From contig NC_132925.1 of the NCBI RefSeq assembly GCF_047675955.1, forward strand, positions 71,057,622-71,121,621: a stretch of DNA of 64,000 nucleotides. The letters run 5' to 3'. Below are positions 59,896 through 64,000 of this stretch, in pieces (the first letter of the stretch is position 1; the number at the start of each line of letters is the position of its first letter). The DNA comes from Chlorocebus sabaeus (taxonomy: Eukaryota > Chordata > Mammalia > Primates > Cercopithecidae). The notes under the pieces are model-generated. The model did no database searches and was not told the DNA's origin. It saw only the letters and a list, made by a program, of their open reading frames with translations. The translations under genes and the position numbers were made by a program.

Positions 59896-60813
59896 TGTCT
59901 CAGTCCATTTAGTGTTGCTATAAAGGAATACCTAAGGCTTGGTAATTTACAAAGAAAAGAGGTTTATTTGGGTCATGGTTCTGCAGGCTGTACAAGAAGC
60001 ATGGCACTAGCATCAGCTCCTGGTGGGAGTTTCAGAGAAAGGGGAGCCACCGTGTGCAGAGATCACAGGTCGAGAGAGGAGGCAAGAGAGCAAGCAGGGA
60101 GGCTCCAGGCTCTTTTTAACCCTTTTCCTGTTATATATGCAGCTCATTGCCAGCACTCATTTAATTTTACATAAACACACTCTTTGAGGCTGAAGTAAAT
60201 CTGACCGATTTTCAATGTGAAAATAAAATATAGAAACTGTTCTTGGAGTTACATGTAATAACTAATATCGGGATCATCTGAATCATCAGAATTGTCTATT
60301 TCAGAAACGTTGGATCCATGCAATGAATTTTCAGCCAACAACTGTTCAAGAATGATGTTAACATCATTGGCATGCTATGTTTTCTAGGATTTGACATTTT
60401 CAGCCATTGAGAATTACTGTATTTTGTAAAATGGAAGTACCACTACTGAAAACAGAATGCTATAAATAGAATGATGTCTTTTGTTTCTAAAGTCTATTTA
60501 CTAAAGTGACGTGAACATAAATAACAAATGTGAAATATTTTGTGGCAAAGTTACTTTGGGGTAAATGCGGCAGCTGCAAGCACTACCTGCAAGTATTCTC
60601 AGGGCAAACGGGCAAAACGTTCACAACCAGCTCTTGCAGGAACTAACAGAGTGAGAACTCACTCATCCCCTCCCTACCCCGCCAAGGAGGATATTCATCT
60701 CTTCATGAGGGCTTCACCCCATGACCCAAACACCTCCCATTAAGCCCCTCTTCTGATATTGGGGATCAAATTTCAACATTAGGTTTGGAGAGTCAAATAT
60801 CCAAACCATTGCA
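59896..60813 (-). mobile_element. MST-type MaLR LTR split by a piggyBac element
   Basis: Left part 'ggtaatttacaaagaaaaga', 'ttctgcaggctgtacaagaa'. Right part (from 60624) 'caaccagctcttgcagga', 'gtgagaactcactcatcc', 'cacctcccattaagcccc'. The halves join at 'tttttaa|caaccagctc', the uninterrupted MST sequence. Confidence 0.88.
60120..60619 (-). mobile_element. MER75-like piggyBac element (PGBD4-related) at TTAA
   Basis: About 500 bp beginning 'cccttttcctgttatatatg' directly after TTAA (60116-60119) and ending before TTCA (60620-60623), a decayed TTAA duplication. The ends are imperfect inverted repeats. Read on the minus strand from an ATG at 60407, with stops at codons 8 and 11, codons 20-45 (60350-60273) give LEQLLAENS followed by an acidic SEIDNSDDSDD. 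This resembles the N-terminus of the domesticated PGBD4 transposase. The catalytic DDE domain is absent, so it is a non-autonomous derivative. Confidence 0.85.
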
Positions 60814-61239
60814 CTTATCTTATTTAAAATGTTACTGCCAACCTCAACACTCTTTTTCCTAAACTTGCCTAATTTTCCTCATTGCTCTTATCACCATGAA
60901 TGTATTGTATACTGGTGGTCACCCCACTGGACACTGGAGACTCAATTTTGTGTTGAAATAATGAACAGGTAAATGGTGTGCAGGAAAATGAACAGAGAAG
61001 CAATGTACACGTAAGACATGGCCACGAGATGCCCATGGGTCAAACTAAAGATTATTCAAGGCTACTGATTATTTCTCCGGAGTCCCCTTCTGTCAGGGGA
61101 AAAGTTAAGGTGATCGCTATGGTTTGATAATAGGCCAGGTGATTTTACTTTAGTCTTCAGTAAGGGGAACTCTGGGAGGTCTGAGCAAAATCAGCATGTG
61201 GCCTGCAAGAAAGAGGTTATTGAACTGGAGCTAGCTATA
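60814..61239. other. Unassigned sequence
   Basis: No gene or repeat recognised. Confidence 0.35.
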
Positions 61240-61400
61240 TGGCCTCTCAAAGGCCTGTGTTTCCCAACTATAAAATGGAGTTAATAACGCTACCTACTCC
61301 TCAGGGCAGTACAAGGGTGAAATGAGATAAAGCAGGTAAGAAGTTTAGCCCAGTGCCTGGCATGTGGTAAGTGCTCAGTAAATGTTAGTTGTCACTTTAT
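61240..61400 (+). mobile_element. MIR SINE, forward
   Basis: 'tgtttcccaactataaaatg', 'gagttaataacgctacctac' and 'agcccagtgcctggcatgtg' 'gtaagtgctcagtaaatg' identify the MIR 3' half. Confidence 0.82.
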
Positions 61401-61654
61401 TATTGTTTTCATTATAGAAACGAATCATCTAGTTATACTGCTGTAAACTTTAGACTAAGGCTTCCTCGCCTAGGAGACCTCAAAATGCTTCACAGGGGTT
61501 GTGAGGCCCCCAAAAGTAAATACCAAGTACTTTTTGTGTGAGCATATCTAGATTTTTCTGGAAAAGAGAATCTGTAGAACTCCTCCTGATGTGTCTGCTC
61601 CTCAACACCAGAGTGATCCAGTATCAGGGTGAAGACATAGAATGTGAAGAATGG

Positions 61655-61920
61655 CCGAGGCAGGCGGATCACGAGGTCAGGAGATTGAGGCCATCCTGGT
61701 GAACACAGTGAAACCCCGTCTCTACTAAAAATACAAAAAAATTAGCTGGGCATGGTGGTGGGCACCTGTAGTCCCAGCTTCTCCGGAGGCTGAGGCAGGA
61801 GAATGGCGTGAACTCGGGAGGTGGCGGAGTTTGCAGCGAGTGGAGATCACACCACTGCACTCCAGCCTGAGCAACAGAGCGAGACTCCATCTCAAAAAAA
61901 AAAAAAAAAAAAAAAAAAAA
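61655..61920 (+). mobile_element. 5'-truncated AluY with perfect 15-bp TSD
   Basis: Starts inside the left monomer ('ccgaggcaggcggatcacga') and ends in about 28 A. Identical 'gaatgtgaagaatgg' at 61640-61654 and 61921-61935 shows that truncation happened at insertion, not by later deletion. Confidence 0.95.
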
Positions 61921-61975
61921 GAATGTGAAGAATGGCATGGTGAGCTGTGAAGAATGGATGGCATGGTGAGCAATG
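61921..61975. repeat. Short tandem duplication beside AluY
   Basis: 'gtgaagaatggcatggtgag' is followed by 'gtgaagaatggatggcatgg' 'tgagc', two imperfect copies of about 22-26 bp that overlap the Alu target-site duplication. Confidence 0.85.
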
Positions 61976-62367
61976 CACAGACCTGCTGGCTCAGCAGAAC
62001 TGTTAAGCCTCAATTTAACCAAAAGTCTAGGGGAAAGTATTTGTTTTCAATGGAGCAAACACATTGTAGAATAGAAGGTTAAATATTCATGAACTTGAGA
62101 GAGAAAACACTAGAGTTAAAGGAAATTTCCTACCACAGAGACTTAGGATGATGATCCCATATTCCCAGAGAGTACAGGATCACTTACATTTGCTAATGGG
62201 TGGTGGTGATAGGTACAAGATAGTATAAAAGTTTGAGAAACAACAGTGATGTTTACATTTTAGTGTGCATCAAAATTCTCTTGAGATGTGTGTTAAGATG
62301 TGTGCCAGAGATTCTGACTCAGGGGGTGAGCAGTAGATCGAAAAACCTGCATTTGTAAGAAGCACCC
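61976..62367. other. Unassigned sequence
   Basis: No gene seen. 62255-62350 ('gtgtgcatcaaaattctctt', 'gattctgactcagggggtga') could be a MER5A-like fragment. Confidence 0.4.
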
Positions 62368-63039
62368 TGTATTAGTCCATTTTCATGATACTGATAAAGA
62401 CGTGCTTGAGACTGGGTAATTTATAAAGAAAAAGGTTTAATGGACTCACAGTTCCACATGCCTGGAGAGGCCTCACAATCATGGCAGAAGGCAAGAAGCA
62501 CTTTTTTTTTTTTTTGAGATGGAGTCTCCCTCTGTCGCCCAGGCTGGAGTGCAGTGGTGTGATCTCGTCTCACTGCTAGCTCCGCCTCCTGGGTTGACGC
62601 CATTCTCCTGCCTCAGCCTGCCGAGTAGCTGGGACTACAGGGGCCTGCCACCATGCCCGGCTAATTTTTTTTTTTTTTTTTTGTATTTTTAGTAGAGATG
62701 GGGTTTCACCATGTTAGCCAGGATGGTCTCGATCTCTTGACCTTGTAATCCGCCTGCCTTGGCCTCCCAAAGTGCTGGGATTACAGGTATGAGCCACTTC
62801 ACCCGGCCAAGGCACATCTTATGTGGCAGCAGATAAGAGAGAAAGAGGGCCAAGTGAAAGGGGTTTCCCCTTATAAAACCATCAGCTCTCATGAGACTTA
62901 TTCACTACCATGAGAACAGCATGAGAGAAACTACCCCAGATTCAATTATCTCCCACCAGGTCCCTCCAACAACATGTGGGAATTATGGGAGTTACAAAAA
63001 AAGATGAGATTTGGGTGGGGACACAGCCAAACCATATCA
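62368..63039 (-). mobile_element. THE1/MST-type solo LTR split by AluY
   Basis: From 'tgtattagtccattttcatg' to 'cagccaaaccatatca'. About 365 bp once the Alu is removed. Flanks 'caccc' (62363-62367) and 'cacca' (63040-63044) match at 4 of 5 positions, a slightly decayed 5-bp duplication. Confidence 0.93.
62502..62808 (-). mobile_element. AluY inside the LTR
   Basis: Reverse full-length AluY with T-run. The middle A-rich linker has expanded to about 18 T on the plus strand (62667-62683). Flanks 'aagaagcac' and 'aaggcac' represent the duplicated LTR site. Confidence 0.94.
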
Positions 63040-63668
63040 CACCATAAGTAATTCCAATATAGGTGGTCCAAGGCCCATTCTAAAAAAGATGAGTCAAAAG
63101 GAAAGAGGTTAGAAAACAGTCTTCTCAGCAACTTTCAGCTCAGCTCACCAGGATCAAAGAGCATAGCATTCAGGGCCAATGCTTTAGGAGAGATGTATTT
63201 GCATGGTGTATCTTTTGTATCTGAAGTGTTGGAGACCTGTGCAGTGATAGGAGGCTAGTTGAGGCTTAGACATCCTTACCATTTCCTGTTTGGAAACTTG
63301 GCTCATATCCACTGAACTTCCTATGTTTCATCCATAATCCTTTTATCTTAGAACACTTGTTTCTATGTCCAGAAATCCCCAGGTAAGTTCTGAGTTGTCT
63401 TCTGGAATCCTAGATTTGGAAGGAAGACCTAGTGAACAAATGCTACCAAAGAAACAAAACAAAGTGTGGTAGATTATTATTCAGCAAAAAATCACTTGCT
63501 TTCACTCCTCCCTGACCTCCATAGGAGTAGTGTACATCCCAGCTTCATGGGAACTGGGCTTTTCCTGGTGATAGGCTTTGGCTAATGGAAGGTAAGTAGA
63601 AGGGACAGTGTCTGGATTCCAAGCTTATGTTGTATGATCTTCATATGTTTCTATTCATCCCTCTGTGT
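63040..63668. other. Unassigned sequence
   Basis: No gene or repeat recognised. Confidence 0.35.
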
Positions 63669-63986
63669 ATTGGTTTTCTGTGGTTGCTGTAACAAATTAC
63701 TGTAAATTTGATGGTATAAAATAACTGAAATTCTTTCACTGTTCTGGAGGCCAGAAGTCCAAAATCAAGAGGTCAACAAAGTTGTTCTCCCTGCAAAGTG
63801 TGTTCCTTGGCTTGAATTTGCCTAATTCTAATCTCTGTCTTTATCTTTCCACAACCTCCTTGTACCATCTTCTCTTCTGTATCTTATAACAACACTTACT
63901 TGGTCATTGGATCTAGGACCCACATAGATTGCAAATGATTATCTCATCTTAAGATCCTGGACTTAATTACAGTTACAAAGACAGTG
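63669..63986 (-). mobile_element. MLT1-type MaLR LTR at window edge
   Basis: 'gttgctgtaacaaattactg', 'ttctggaggccagaagtcca', 'aaaatcaagaggtcaacaaa' and 'atctcatcttaagatcctgg' match the reverse of MLT1. The final 'gtcttagttagcttg' may begin another such LTR beyond the window. Confidence 0.78.
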
Positions 63987-64000
63987 TCTTAGTTAGCTTG

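Noticed and set aside
59585..59923. 112-codon frame
   Set aside because: The DNA matches decayed L2 LINE sequence and then runs into the MST LTR.
1..64000. A novel gene cluster, defence system or other undescribed system
   Set aside because: No coding genes, operons or unusual arrays were found; the content is explained by primate transposable elements, simple repeats and unassigned non-coding DNA.

Overview
This window looks like non-coding nuclear DNA from a primate, most likely an Old World monkey. The primate call rests on abundant Alu, L1PA, THE1/MST, MADE1, MER1A and MER75-like elements. The monkey call rests mainly on one reverse-strand Alu (11577-11871). It carries variants I associate with cercopithecoid AluY (AluYR) subfamilies and has a perfect 15-bp target-site duplication. 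I found no protein-coding exon, tRNA, rRNA or CRISPR array. Reading frames over 60 codons are chance frames or lie inside transposable elements. The segment is therefore intergenic or deep intronic.

Layout. 1-9340: old MaLR, L2, MER3, MER20 and MIR remnants around a repeat-poor block (2.6-5.7 kb), plus a MADE1 hairpin inside a MIR. 9340-18960: a transposon nest. An old L1 (L1M type) carries AluJ, AluYR-like and Alu insertions and a TA/CA microsatellite, and is split by a younger L1PA (14421-18750). That L1PA keeps its 5' UTR, a degraded ORF1 and the ORF2 3' half but has lost roughly the first 2 kb of ORF2. 19-30 kb: L1M/HAL1-like, MLT1, L2, MIR and MER20 remnants separated by repeat-poor DNA, and an oligo(T) tract flanked by a direct repeat. 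30-33.3 kb: Alu, a long L2 remnant, MER20, MLT1. 33.3-38 kb: mostly unassigned, with a perfect 15-bp hairpin and an ancient LTR.

38-44 kb: MaLR LTRs, a full-length MER1A (527 bp, exact 8-bp duplication), many MIRs, a local duplication of about 200 bp, and an ERV LTR. 44-52 kb: MIR, MER5A, several MST/THE1-type LTRs, and an MLT1 LTR split by an LTR and an Alu. 52-59.5 kb: L2, MIR, an RPL9 processed pseudogene split by an AluY, an AT-rich palindromic tract, and an old hAT element containing a 3'-truncated Alu. 59.5-64 kb: L2, an MST LTR split by a piggyBac (MER75-like) element at TTAA, a 5'-truncated AluY, a THE1-type LTR split by an AluY, and an MLT1 LTR at the edge.

No genes cooperate here. 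The content is a stratified record of retroposition and DNA transposition. Family names are recalled from consensus features, and subfamily names are tentative unless stated. I see no previously undescribed biological system; the most distinctive items are the nested insertions and a few structural oddities listed as findings.
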